From: Acidobacteriota bacterium
GTDB taxonomy: Bacteria > Acidobacteriota > Terriglobia > Bryobacterales > Bryobacteraceae
Assembly (NCBI GenBank): GCA_947470805.1
Contig: CANIVU010000072.1
Span: 1 to 44,975, forward strand
Direction: 5' to 3'
DNA: 44,975 bases
A model generated the notes under the pieces. The model was not told where the DNA came from. It searched no databases and saw only the letters and a program-made list of their open reading frames with translations. A program made the position numbers and the translations under genes. Below, in pieces: positions 8,928 through 17,206 of the stretch (the stretch's first letter is position 1; the number at the start of each line of letters is the position of its first letter).

Positions 8928-9248
8928 ATGGGGCAGATACCGAATGTGGTTTTGTTGACGCTGGCGGCGCTGTCGTTTACTTGCGGCGGAGTGTTCATGA
9001 AGCAGAGCGAGGGGCTGACGCGGTTAGTGCCGTCGTTGGCGTTGGCGACGCTGTTTTTATTGGGCGCGGGGCTGCAGGCGCTGGCGATGAGGCGGGAGGA
9101 GATGGCGGTGGCCTACATCTTCGTTCTGGGTTTGGAGAGCGTCCTGGCGTTTGTGTTCGGGGCGTATTTTTTCGGGGAGACGGTGTCGGTGACGCGGGTG
9201 GTGGCGGTGGGGTTGATCACGGGCGGGATCGTGCTGTTGCATCAGTAG
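8928..9248 (+). CDS. SMR-family-like four-TM transporter, possible diamine exporter
   Basis: 106-aa, four predicted membrane helices, same length as EmrE/Mdt proteins. MKQSEGLTRLVPS after helix 1 matches the MKxSEGxTRLxPS signature of the small multidrug resistance family. The essential membrane Glu of helix 1 (Glu14 in EmrE) is Phe17 here; instead a Glu sits in helix 3 (GLESV, Glu70). The protein is therefore either an atypical SMR with a moved proton site or a related half-transporter. The ATG follows directly after the decarboxylase stop, so translational coupling is likely. Export of 1,3-diaminopropane or a derived polyamine is an inference from this linkage. Confidence 0.78.
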   Translation: MGQIPNVVLLTLAALSFTCGGVFMKQSEGLTRLVPSLALATLFLLGAGLQALAMRREEMAVAYIFVLGLESVLAFVFGAYFFGETVSVTRVVAVGLITGGIVLLHQ

Positions 9249-9277
9249 TGGCGCGTGATAGAATTCACTCGCTTCCT

Positions 9278-10174
9278 ATGGACCGCCGACATTTTCTTGC
9301 CACCGCCGCGACCGCGTCAGGCTTCGCGCAGACCTTGTATGCTCCGAAAGGGCAGCCCGCCGTTTATACCGGCGTGCACAAGCCACATACTAAGTTGTCC
9401 GAGCTGAAGGTCAAGCATAAAGGCCAGAAGTCCTGGCGCGAAGTCATTGTGGATGACAAGCATTTGAGGAGTGAGTATCTGTATCTGCAGCCCGGGCAGG
9501 GGCATCCGCAGGCGATGCATCCGGATACACGGGCGTGGTGGGTGGTGATGGAAGGCGAGGTGCGGTTTTCGTTCGAGACCAAAGAGCCGTTTGTGGCGCG
9601 GAAGGGCTCGATTGTACAGGTGCCGTACCAGACGCTGTTCTCGTATGAGGTGGTGGGGACGCAGCCGGCGTTGATTTTCGAGACCAACGTGGCCGGGGCG
9701 AAGACGCTATATGTGAACCGGAAAGATGCGCCCGCGATGCCGGGTCACGACTGGATGGCGGTAGACGTCCGGGCGCGGGTGATTGGGAACTGGCAGCGCG
9801 GGAACAAGCCGCATACGACCTACGATGAGTTAGCGGCGAAGTTAGAGGCCGGCGAGTTGAAAGGTACGCTCCGGATCGTGGAAGATGACCGCGGGACCGC
9901 CAACTTCATCTATGGACATAACAGTAAGTTGCCGCCGTTGGATGTGAAGGTTCGTGGACACTATCATCCGGAGGGAGCCGAGTACTGGCTCATCATGTCC
10001 GGGCAGATCCGGTACCCGATTGAGAAGGTTGGCGTCGTGATTGCCGAGGTGGGGGACGTGGTGTATGTGCCGCCGTTCACGTGGCATGCGCCGCGGTGGT
10101 GGGGAGATGGGCCGTCGTGCCGGTTGGCGATGAACGGGTTCCCCTATATTGCGCATTTGTTCGATCCGGATTGA
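9278..10174 (+). CDS. Double cupin-domain protein with Tat-like signal
   Basis: 298-aa protein beginning MDRRHFLATAATASG, an RR-H-F-L twin-arginine-like signal. The first cupin barrel is centred on GQGHPQAMHP..WWVVMEGEVRFSFE (about residues 70-100), the second on VRGHYHPEGAEYWLIMSG and later VVYVPPFTWHAPRWW, which has the complete HxH..E..H metal-binding set. The first barrel lacks a clean HxH set and may be structural. Longer in-frame starts upstream would read through the SMR gene in another frame, so the ATG at 9278 is preferred. It lies 29 nt after the transporter on the same strand and may share its transcript, but it is exported and has no obvious link to diamine synthesis. Possible roles: sugar isomerase, dioxygenase, binding protein. 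Confidence 0.8.
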   Translation: MDRRHFLATAATASGFAQTLYAPKGQPAVYTGVHKPHTKLSELKVKHKGQKSWREVIVDDKHLRSEYLYLQPGQGHPQAMHPDTRAWWVVMEGEVRFSFETKEPFVARKGSIVQVPYQTLFSYEVVGTQPALIFETNVAGAKTLYVNRKDAPAMPGHDWMAVDVRARVIGNWQRGNKPHTTYDELAAKLEAGELKGTLRIVEDDRGTANFIYGHNSKLPPLDVKVRGHYHPEGAEYWLIMSGQIRYPIEKVGVVIAEVGDVVYVPPFTWHAPRWWGDGPSCRLAMNGFPYIAHLFDPD

Positions 10175-10187
10175 TGGAGTGCTTTCC

Positions 10188-10218
10188 CCTGCCTACCCGA
10201 TCCCGCTATTTCGGCAGG
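10188..10218. terminator. GC-rich stem between convergent genes (possible bidirectional terminator)
   Basis: CCTGCC at 10188-10193 pairs with GGCAGG at 10213-10218, extended imperfectly by flanking C and G runs. It lies between the cupin stop (10174) and the cytochrome stop (10206), partly inside the latter. No U tract follows on either strand, so it is at best a weak or Rho-assisted terminator. Confidence 0.35.
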
Positions 10219-11111
10219 AGGGGGGAGGCGGGGGCGTAGATGCCGATCCAGTGATTGGCGAACTGGAGGTCCGCCGAGGGCCGCACCAGGGGCATGTGGC
10301 AACTGGCGCAGGTTTGCCCCTTCACCGCTTGTGGGCGTGAATGGCGCGGCGCCGCGTGGCACCCGGAGCAGGCGTCCTGCTTCACCGGTTGGGCGCCGTG
10401 CGGGTCGTGGCAGGTCAGGCAGGTCAGCTTGCCCTGGCTCTTGCGGAAACAGGCGCTCTGGCTAAACGCCACCGGCTGGTGGCGCGCGTTCCAAGTATTA
10501 CTGAAGTCGGTATCCTCCCCGGGGACGGGCGGCTGGCGGTGGCAGTTGCCGCAGAACTGGTTGATGCCGGCGGCGTTATACAGCTTCAACGGCTGCTGGA
10601 TATTTCCCTTAGCCGGGGCCTTGGCGTGGTCGCCGCCCGGGCCGTGGCAGGTCTCGCAGGTCACACCCTTTTCGAAAGGCTGGATGCCTTCTTTGGCCGT
10701 GTAGGACAGCGGCCCGGTGGAGTGGCACTGGAAGCACTTGAAGATCTGGGCACCGGGGTCGAACACCTTGTACGGCACGCCTTCGGTGTTCGTATGGCCG
10801 GGCGTGATCGCTTCGCGTTTCGTTCGTGTATACCTCGTCAAACCGTGCTCTTTGTAGAGCTCGGCCGAAACCCGGGAGACGGGGGTGATGGCTTGCAGAC
10901 CGGAGCCGAAGTTCCAAATCTCTCCCTGGCGGGAGAGCGCGCGGGCGTGGCCGGTCTGCGACTGGGATTTGAACTGCTCCAAATGGCAAGCCCGGCAGGC
11001 TTGCGAACCAACAGGATCGTTGGCTCGCAAAGCTGCCGGGCTGAGTGCCAGCAGGAGGGTTAAGACCGCCCTAGAAATAGAACCGGCCCGTGAACTGCAT
11101 CTGGCGACCAA
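10206..11111 (-). CDS. Heptaheme c-type cytochrome, secreted
   Basis: About 301 aa with seven CxxCH heme-binding motifs: CRACH, CFQCH, CETCH, CGNCH, CLTCH, CSGCH and CASCH. A signal peptide is visible (hydrophobic AVLTLLLALSPAAL ending ALRA), but no ATG precedes it closely. The reading frame enters the 3' end of the receptor gene, and the best available initiator is TTG at 11111 (an n-region VARCSSRAGSISR follows); an in-frame ATG at 11195 would give an unlikely Pro-rich leader. The 41-nt overlap with the receptor gene suggests translational coupling. The motif spacing fits multiheme cytochromes of the cytochrome c554/NrfB-like fold group; the electron partner is not evident. Start confidence is low, identity high. 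Confidence 0.85.
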   Translation of the reverse strand: MVARCSSRAGSISRAVLTLLLALSPAALRANDPVGSQACRACHLEQFKSQSQTGHARALSRQGEIWNFGSGLQAITPVSRVSAELYKEHGLTRYTRTKREAITPGHTNTEGVPYKVFDPGAQIFKCFQCHSTGPLSYTAKEGIQPFEKGVTCETCHGPGGDHAKAPAKGNIQQPLKLYNAAGINQFCGNCHRQPPVPGEDTDFSNTWNARHQPVAFSQSACFRKSQGKLTCLTCHDPHGAQPVKQDACSGCHAAPRHSRPQAVKGQTCASCHMPLVRPSADLQFANHWIGIYAPASPLLPK

Positions 11112-14100
11112 ACATGCCAGCGCGTTGCGAGAGGATTCTGCCGAAGGCGGCGGGGTTGTTGGGATCGGTGGAAGGATCGGCACCGAAGAAGGCATTGGCT
11201 AAATTGTACGCTTCCAGGCGCATTTCGAACTTCAGGCGTTCCGTGATGGGGAACATTTTGTTCAGCGTCATGTCGACGTTGAAGGTGTTGGTCCCTTTCA
11301 CGTTGTCGTACTGGAGCGGGTTGGCGCGGCGCGTGAAGGCCGGCAGCGGCTTGAAGGCGTCGGTGTTGAACCAGCGGCCTTTGGTTGGCTCGCTGACGCC
11401 GGGGTCGCCGGAGACGAGCGCGCCGCCGAAGCGGAGGTAGAGGCCGGTGTTGTAGGTCATCAGGCCACTGGTGGCCCAGCCGCCGAAGATGGCGTCGAGG
11501 GCTTTGGGAGCGGCGGACATGAACTTACGGCCTTTGCCGAAGGGGAGTTCATAGATGGCCGCGCCGGTCAGCCGGTGACGGGCGTTGGTAGCGGGGAGCC
11601 AAGTGAAGCTATTGGTGTAGTTGTCGACGTTGTCGTAGTAGCCCAGGTTCTTTTCGCGGTTGTAGTTATAGCCGACGACGAAGTTGAAGCCATTGACGAA
11701 CGGGCGCTGGAACTGCATCTGGAGCGACTTGTAGCGGTTCTCGGAGCCGGAGCGGAGGGTTTCCACGAGGCTCTGATACTGCGGGTAGGGCCGGAGGAGC
11801 TGGTTCACCTGGACGTTGGCCTGGGTGCGGAGGGTGCCGGGCATCTTCGTGGGCGAGAGCTTGTTGAAGAAGGGATTGGGCACGCTGGCATTGACGGCGT
11901 TCTGGACGGCGAAGCCGATGCGGGGATCGACCTGGTTGACGTCGTAGTTGTACGGCAGGTCGCGGCCGAAGTTCATGAACCAGGTGATGTCGGCCAGGAT
12001 GTTGCCGGGCAACGTCTTCTGGAGGGAGATGTTGATACGGTCATTGACGCCGGGCTTGAAGTCCTGGTTGTACCAGGTGGGGGTTCCACCGAGGTTGGTA
12101 TATTCGCCCAACGACTTCCCGGAGACGGGGACGAGCCCGTTGGGGAAGGGGTTGGAGATGCGCTGTTGGGGGACGCCCTGGATGGCGCCGATGGCGTCGG
12201 TCTGGGCGTCGAAGCCGGGGAGCGGCACGGAGCCGAGGATGTTCAGGCCATCGGTGAGGGTGGACGGAACGATGTAGCGGGCGAAGCCGGCGCGGATGGC
12301 GGTCTTGTCATTGACGCGATAGGCCAGGCCGAGGCGGGGCATAAAGAGCGTTTTGGGCGCTTTCCAGGAGTTGCGGTTGGAGCCATCGGCGAAGATGAAG
12401 GCGCCGTTGTAAACCGGGGCCGAGGTGCGGAGGGCGGTGGCGGCGGCCGGGAGGACCGGGGCGTTGGCGCCTTGCAGTTCGGGGATCGGCTTGGTGAGAT
12501 CGAGGAAGCGGCCGAAGCGGTTGTCCGGATCGGTCATGGCGCCGAAGTATTCATAGCGCACGCCGAGGTTCAGGGTCAGCTTCTGGCTGATCTTGTAGTC
12601 GTCGTGGAAGAAGAAGCCAAGCATGTTGACGCGGGGGCGCTGGATGGGGATGGAGGCAACGTTGGAGTTGCTGTCCAAGGCGCCGAGCAGGAGCGTCGCC
12701 CAGCCGTCGCCGGAGGTGCCAAGGTTGGGAGCGTTGAAGGTGGCGTTGGTGAAGGCGCCGTTGATGTTGAAGTTGGCGAGGCGGGGGCGGGAGGCGTTGA
12801 CGTTCTCGCGCCGGTATTCGCCACCGAACTTCCAGTAGTGCTTGCCCTGGTTCTTCGACATCTTCGCTTCGATGTTGTAGGAGTTGGGTTCCTGGAACCA
12901 GTAGCCGGACTTGCCGAGGTTGGTGGTGGAGCCCTGGGTGACGTTGATGCCGGGGTAGTAGATATCCGGGAGATCAGCGAGGTAGGGCTTGTACCAGGCG
13001 TTGCCGGGCCAGATGCGGTCCAGATCCTTGAGGGTGGCCTTGGGGACGCCGAAGGAGTCGACGATGGAGTTGTAGGCGCCGCGGATGTTGAGGACGGTGG
13101 AAGAGTTCAGCGTGTACACCGCGTCACCGGAGAAGGACCGGGAGTGGCGTTTGGAGCCATCGACGGGGTTGGCGGCGGAGCCACCGGTGAAGTCGTCTTG
13201 TTCGGTGAAGGTGCGGAAGGTGTTGAAGCGGCCGAAGACCTTCAGCTTGTCGTTGACGTTGTAGTCGACACGGTCGGAGAAGTTCCAGTAGCGGAATCGG
13301 TTGCCGTAGCCGGCGAGGAAGTTATTGAGGCCAGAGGGGCCGGTGCCGGCGCCGTTCGGCTTCCAGACATCGCCCATGATGATTTTGGCCGTGGGGTCGA
13401 TGCGGGCGCCGGGGATGATGTTGCCGGGGAAGGGGGTGCGGGACACCACGTTGTTGTTGACCTGGGTGGTCCAGGGGTCGAAGATGGTACGCTGGCCGCC
13501 GGCGGTGTTGAGGGACTTGGAGAAGTCGCCATTGCGTTCGGCGTCGGTGGGCAGGGTGAGCTGCGAGGAGCGCGGGTCGATGGTGCGCCAGCCTTCGTAG
13601 GAGGCGAAGTTGAAGACCTTGTTCTTGATGATGGGGGAGCCGAAGGTGGTGCCCCAGACGTGCTGGCGGGTGAGGTTGGAACGGCGGGTGATGCGGTCGG
13701 CCAAAGCGTTTAGAGCCGGGTTGCGACCGAGGTAGTAGGCGGTTCCTTTGAAGTCGTTGGAGCCGGACTTCATGTTCACGGAGAGGACGCCGCCGGCGGA
13801 GTGGCCGAACTCGGCGTCGACCGCGTTCTGCTGGAGGTTGACTTCGGAGACGGCGTCCATGGGGGGCGTGTAGGAAGACTTCTGGCCGGTCATGGAGGGG
13901 GAACCGTCGAGAATGATGTCGTTCTTCGTCGAGGTGTTGCCGCCGACGTCGAGCTGGGAGGCGGCCCAGTGGTGGAAGGGGCTCTGTTCGGTGGTGGAGC
14001 GAACCACGACCGAGGGGTTGAGCGAAGCCAACAGGAAGGGGTTGCGGTGAATGATGGGCAGATTGTTGGTCATCTTGGTATCGATGGTCAAGCCCATGGT

Positions 14101-14490
14101 GGACGTATTGAAATTGACTGCGACGGCGGAGGCTTCGACAGTGATCGAATCCTTGGTGGAGCCGGTTTGGAGTGGGGCGTCGATAGTGACGTCGGCGCGT
14201 GTCTGGACGAGGATGTCCTTGGCAACGAATTTGGAGAAGCCTGTGTGTTCGACGGTCAGGCTGTAGGTGCCTGGGATGACGAAGTCGAACAGGTATTGGC
14301 CGTTCGCATTGGTTTGTGCGTTGACCGAAATGGCGGTGTTCTTGTTGAGCAGCGTGACACTGGCACCAACAATGACGGCATCGGAGGCGTCGTGAACACG
14401 GCCTTGGATCTTGCCGCGGGTATCTTGCGCCCACGCGGCGTTGACGGCGAGCAACAGAGCGCTCGTCAGTAAGACTTTTTTCAAATTCAT
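11071..14490 (-). CDS. TonB-dependent receptor, Oar-like, with carboxypeptidase regulatory-like domain
   Basis: 1139-aa outer-membrane protein. Signal peptide MNLKKVLLTSALLLAVNAAWAQ; then a carboxypeptidase-regulatory-like beta-sandwich (IQGRVHDASDAVIVGASV, NGQYLFDFVIPGTYSLTV, residues about 28-95); then a plug domain (NLPIIHRNPFLLASLNP, DIILDGSP, EVNLQQNAVDAEFGHSAGG); and a long beta-barrel ending in the aromatic-terminated strand QFTGRFYF, as expected for BAM recognition. This architecture is the OmpA-related (Oar) type that is greatly expanded in acidobacteria; substrates are usually unknown but are often oligosaccharides or peptides. Its 3' end overlaps a heptaheme cytochrome gene. Confidence 0.92.
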   Translation of the reverse strand: MNLKKVLLTSALLLAVNAAWAQDTRGKIQGRVHDASDAVIVGASVTLLNKNTAISVNAQTNANGQYLFDFVIPGTYSLTVEHTGFSKFVAKDILVQTRADVTIDAPLQTGSTKDSITVEASAVAVNFNTSTMGLTIDTKMTNNLPIIHRNPFLLASLNPSVVVRSTTEQSPFHHWAASQLDVGGNTSTKNDIILDGSPSMTGQKSSYTPPMDAVSEVNLQQNAVDAEFGHSAGGVLSVNMKSGSNDFKGTAYYLGRNPALNALADRITRRSNLTRQHVWGTTFGSPIIKNKVFNFASYEGWRTIDPRSSQLTLPTDAERNGDFSKSLNTAGGQRTIFDPWTTQVNNNVVSRTPFPGNIIPGARIDPTAKIIMGDVWKPNGAGTGPSGLNNFLAGYGNRFRYWNFSDRVDYNVNDKLKVFGRFNTFRTFTEQDDFTGGSAANPVDGSKRHSRSFSGDAVYTLNSSTVLNIRGAYNSIVDSFGVPKATLKDLDRIWPGNAWYKPYLADLPDIYYPGINVTQGSTTNLGKSGYWFQEPNSYNIEAKMSKNQGKHYWKFGGEYRRENVNASRPRLANFNINGAFTNATFNAPNLGTSGDGWATLLLGALDSNSNVASIPIQRPRVNMLGFFFHDDYKISQKLTLNLGVRYEYFGAMTDPDNRFGRFLDLTKPIPELQGANAPVLPAAATALRTSAPVYNGAFIFADGSNRNSWKAPKTLFMPRLGLAYRVNDKTAIRAGFARYIVPSTLTDGLNILGSVPLPGFDAQTDAIGAIQGVPQQRISNPFPNGLVPVSGKSLGEYTNLGGTPTWYNQDFKPGVNDRINISLQKTLPGNILADITWFMNFGRDLPYNYDVNQVDPRIGFAVQNAVNASVPNPFFNKLSPTKMPGTLRTQANVQVNQLLRPYPQYQSLVETLRSGSENRYKSLQMQFQRPFVNGFNFVVGYNYNREKNLGYYDNVDNYTNSFTWLPATNARHRLTGAAIYELPFGKGRKFMSAAPKALDAIFGGWATSGLMTYNTGLYLRFGGALVSGDPGVSEPTKGRWFNTDAFKPLPAFTRRANPLQYDNVKGTNTFNVDMTLNKMFPITERLKFEMRLEAYNLANAFFGADPSTDPNNPAAFGRILSQRAGMFGRQMQFTGRFYF

Positions 14491-14565
14491 TCCTTAACCC
14501 CGTAAGAAGGATTTGGGTTATGCAATCACATTGGCGGTGGGGTCCGCAAGGGAATTATCGATAAA

Positions 14566-15123
14566 TTAAGCGGCCTTCAGATCAGGCGCTTCGTCGTAGG
14601 CTTCGAGTTCGAAGGTGCCGGGGTGGAAAATGTTGGCGTATAAGTCGGCGACGTCGGGGGTGATGGGGAGTTGACCTTGAAGACGGGGTGGGCGGCTGGG
14701 TCTGTTCGTCATCTTGTTCGTTGGTTTGTTCGTCGAGGTTGGGGATGGCGTTGGCTTGGCGATCCTCCTCTATGGTTGGGGGGATGGGCGCGGCGGCAGG
14801 CTAGTGGCGTTGGAGTTGGATGAGGTTGCGCTGGAGTTGGGCGATGGCGTGGTGGCAACGTTGGGACTCTTTGCGCAGTTCCGCGATGGTTTTGTTGCCG
14901 GTGAGGGCTTCCTGGGCGGCGACGGCGATTTCGAGGTCGCGAAGTTCGGGGAGGGAGGGGACGACGCGCGTGCCTTGGCGGTGGGGGAATCGAAGAGTTT
15001 GTAGAAGGCCTGGCGGTCTTCGTTGGCGAGGCAGGCCGAGTGGGGCGGGATGATGAGTTTGAGAGCCTGGGCGCGGCGGTCGTGGGAGATGGCGATGCGG
15101 GCTTTTTCTTCTGCGGAGTTCAT
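14566..15123 (-). pseudogene. Multiply frameshifted hypothetical protein gene
   Basis: Starting from ATG at 15123, one frame reads MNSAEEKARIAISHDRRAQ and NEDRQAFYKLFDSPTA. Near 14970 protein-like coding moves to a second frame (PSLPELRDLEIAVAAQEAL, then AELRKESQRCHHAIAQLQRN) ending in TAG at 14801. Further on another frame reads EEDRQANAIPNLDEQTNEQD, and a last one reads LQGQLPITPDVADLYANIFH and FELEAYDEAPDLKAA to TAA at 14566. The last piece can also be read as a free 48-aa ORF with ATG at 14712. Together they resemble one coiled-coil-containing protein with at least two frameshifts. Related multicopy hypothetical proteins seem frequent in acidobacteria (from memory). I cannot assign a function. 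Confidence 0.6.
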
Positions 15124-15154
15124 ATAATTCTGTTCCTTTTCGGTGGAAATGGAA

Positions 15155-15200
15155 AAGGCCCCAGGGAGCCGCTCCATTATGGGGAGGGCGCTGGGGCCTT
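15155..15200 (-). promoter_or_regulatory. Perfect 10-bp inverted repeat upstream of the frameshifted gene
   Basis: AAGGCCCCAG at 15155-15164 and CTGGGGCCTT at 15191-15200 are perfect reverse complements separated by 26 nt. On the minus strand the stem is followed by TTTT and sits 31 nt before the pseudogene's ATG, so it could be an attenuator-like or terminator-like leader, or a structural repeat carried with that gene family. An additional small stem (GGAG/CTCC, 15165-15175) lies in the loop. Confidence 0.45.
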
Positions 15201-15368
15201 GTTCTACTACTATTCTAGCGGGTGTGGACCAAGCGTTTTGGGGGTGGTGGTTTGTAATTGGTTGAAAAAGGGGAGAGAAATAAAGTTGAAAAGTTTGTGA
15301 CTGGGAAAATTGGTGGGCGGAAATTGGGGGCTGGTGCTGGCCGGCGCGGCGCGTCGATAATAATTTGT

Positions 15369-17147
15369 GTGAGAATCGCGCTTCCCTTTCTTGTCTCCCT
15401 GGCCGCCCTGGCGCAAACGACCGCAGTGAAGGAACTGAAGTTCCGATTCGACCCGGAGTCGCGCGTGCGCCCGGGAGAAACGGTCGCAGTTCAGGTCCAG
15501 GTGTGGGGCGAGGTGGCCGGCAAGGATGGTGCGAAGACTACCGGGCGGCTGCGAGATACGGCATCGGCCAAGGTGGCCGCGGGGCAGGGTTGGCTCTCCA
15601 AGCCGTTTCGCTTCCAGGGCACGGACGACGGCGGCTTCGTCAACAGCGGGGACGCTGGATTCGCGGCTATCTTCCAGTCCCTGTCCGGGCAGTTCCTGCA
15701 GAAAGATGCGTTTCTATACACGGCTCCTTTGCAGCCCGGTATCTATACGATTGAGGCGGAGACGAAAGGCGTGAAAGGGTCGGCGCAGGTCACGGTTGTT
15801 GCCGATGCTCCTTCGCGGAAGCCGGCTGAGAAGAACAGCTTCCAGGCGACGGCGGATACGAACCGGTATCGGAAACTGGCCGAGCACTGGGCTCCGTTTA
15901 TTGCGCAGGAGACCTGGTGGCAGCCCAAGGCTGATATTCCCACGCGCTTCGATTTCGATGGGGACTGGAACGGCGAAAACAACTGGGACAACATGGAGGC
16001 CGGGTCGTCGCAGGCCTATGCGTATTACGCCGCCGTTGAGACCGGCACGCACTGGTTTCTGCACTACAACTTTTTCCATCCGCGCGATTACTCCGATAAC
16101 TGCATTGCCGGGACATGCCACGAGAACGACAACGAGGGCGTCATCCTGACCGTACGGAAAGGGGAAGGCGAGTTCCGCACGCTTGAGCTGATGGAGACGT
16201 TGGCGCACAACAACGTCTACTCATACACAAACGACACGCGGCTGCGAAAAGGCGCGCACGATATCGACGCAAAGATTGACTTCCTTGACGGGCACCACCC
16301 GATGGTCTATCTGGAGGCTGGTGGCCATGGGGCGCTGGGGGTTGGGGCGAGTAACTCTGCGTATTCCGCTACTCGGGCCGATTTCAAAGCGGGTACCGGG
16401 ATCACCTTCGTCTACAAGGGTGTCGCGGAGCGCGCCGCACATGGCAACGACCGGAATGTCGGATATGACCTGATTTCGATCGAAGAGAGCTGGTGGGCGC
16501 GCACGAAGCAGGGTGGGGAGAAGGCCTTCGACGCCCCCTATGTCTATCAGCCGTTCGGAAACCGCCCGGGCGCGGGGCAGCGCTACATGGGGTCGTTTCT
16601 TGGGCGCAAGCATGGGGCAAATAAAGCCAAGCCGTTTTGGGGCTGGCACGATGAGCGCACGCGGCGCGGGAAGGTGTTGAACACGGGGCAATGGGCGCTG
16701 GATCCGGCGTATGCGGTGACTAAGAATATTACCTTCCCGGCGGCGATGCCCGTGGACCTGAACTACGTCTACAATCCGTATCTGGGCATTGGCGAGGCTG
16801 GCGCTGCCGTCGCCGCCACTGTCCCGGAGCCGGCGGCCACGCCCGCCGAAGGGAGTTGCCAGCTTGAGGCGGTGATCGATGGCAGCGCGGTGATTTCGCT
16901 GAGTGGAGAGACGGCCAGTTATCAGATCCTGTCCGGCCAGCCGGAAATAGAGGCCAGCATCGGCTGCAACGGGGCCATTCCGGCGCGTGCTTTGAGCGAG
17001 TTCGAGGTCCGGAAGAACAAGGGTCGAGGGACGGTGAAGACGCTGGCCGCGCCGAATGCGTCCAATGGCTTTACGGCGCAGGTGCAGGTTGACGACACAG
17101 CACGAGGCGCCGATCGGTACGTGCTGGTGCTTCGCTGGAGGTTGTGA
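15369..17147 (+). CDS. Secreted Vps62/NPP1-like protein
   Basis: 592 aa from a GTG at 15369, chosen because it opens the signal peptide VRIALPFLVSLAALAQ; the frame upstream is low-complexity leader. The N-terminal 150 residues look like a beta-sandwich adhesion or macroglobulin-like domain (RVRPGETVAVQVQVW, GIYTIEAETKGVKG). The central region from about residue 160 has the features of Vps62-related/necrosis-inducing-like proteins: HWAPFIAQETWW, FDFDGDWNGENNWDN, HWFLHYNFFHPRDYSD, HENDNEGVILTV and YLEAGGHGALG. A Pro/Ala linker leads to a C-terminal beta domain. In NPP1 proteins the GHRHDWE heptapeptide is diagnostic; here HENDNEG takes its place, so toxicity should not be assumed. No RBS is obvious. 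Confidence 0.6.
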   Translation: MRIALPFLVSLAALAQTTAVKELKFRFDPESRVRPGETVAVQVQVWGEVAGKDGAKTTGRLRDTASAKVAAGQGWLSKPFRFQGTDDGGFVNSGDAGFAAIFQSLSGQFLQKDAFLYTAPLQPGIYTIEAETKGVKGSAQVTVVADAPSRKPAEKNSFQATADTNRYRKLAEHWAPFIAQETWWQPKADIPTRFDFDGDWNGENNWDNMEAGSSQAYAYYAAVETGTHWFLHYNFFHPRDYSDNCIAGTCHENDNEGVILTVRKGEGEFRTLELMETLAHNNVYSYTNDTRLRKGAHDIDAKIDFLDGHHPMVYLEAGGHGALGVGASNSAYSATRADFKAGTGITFVYKGVAERAAHGNDRNVGYDLISIEESWWARTKQGGEKAFDAPYVYQPFGNRPGAGQRYMGSFLGRKHGANKAKPFWGWHDERTRRGKVLNTGQWALDPAYAVTKNITFPAAMPVDLNYVYNPYLGIGEAGAAVAATVPEPAATPAEGSCQLEAVIDGSAVISLSGETASYQILSGQPEIEASIGCNGAIPARALSEFEVRKNKGRGTVKTLAAPNASNGFTAQVQVDDTARGADRYVLVLRWRL

Positions 17148-17206
17148 AGTGATTTACAGCGACTGGGGATGACTGTCCCTGATTTCGCGGTGTATAGTTT
17201 TGAGTC

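Noticed and set aside
11575-13713. Plus-strand open frame of 712 codons opposite the TonB-dependent receptor
   Set aside because: Its composition is Gly/Val/Glu/Ala low complexity and it lies wholly inside a well-supported gene on the other strand.
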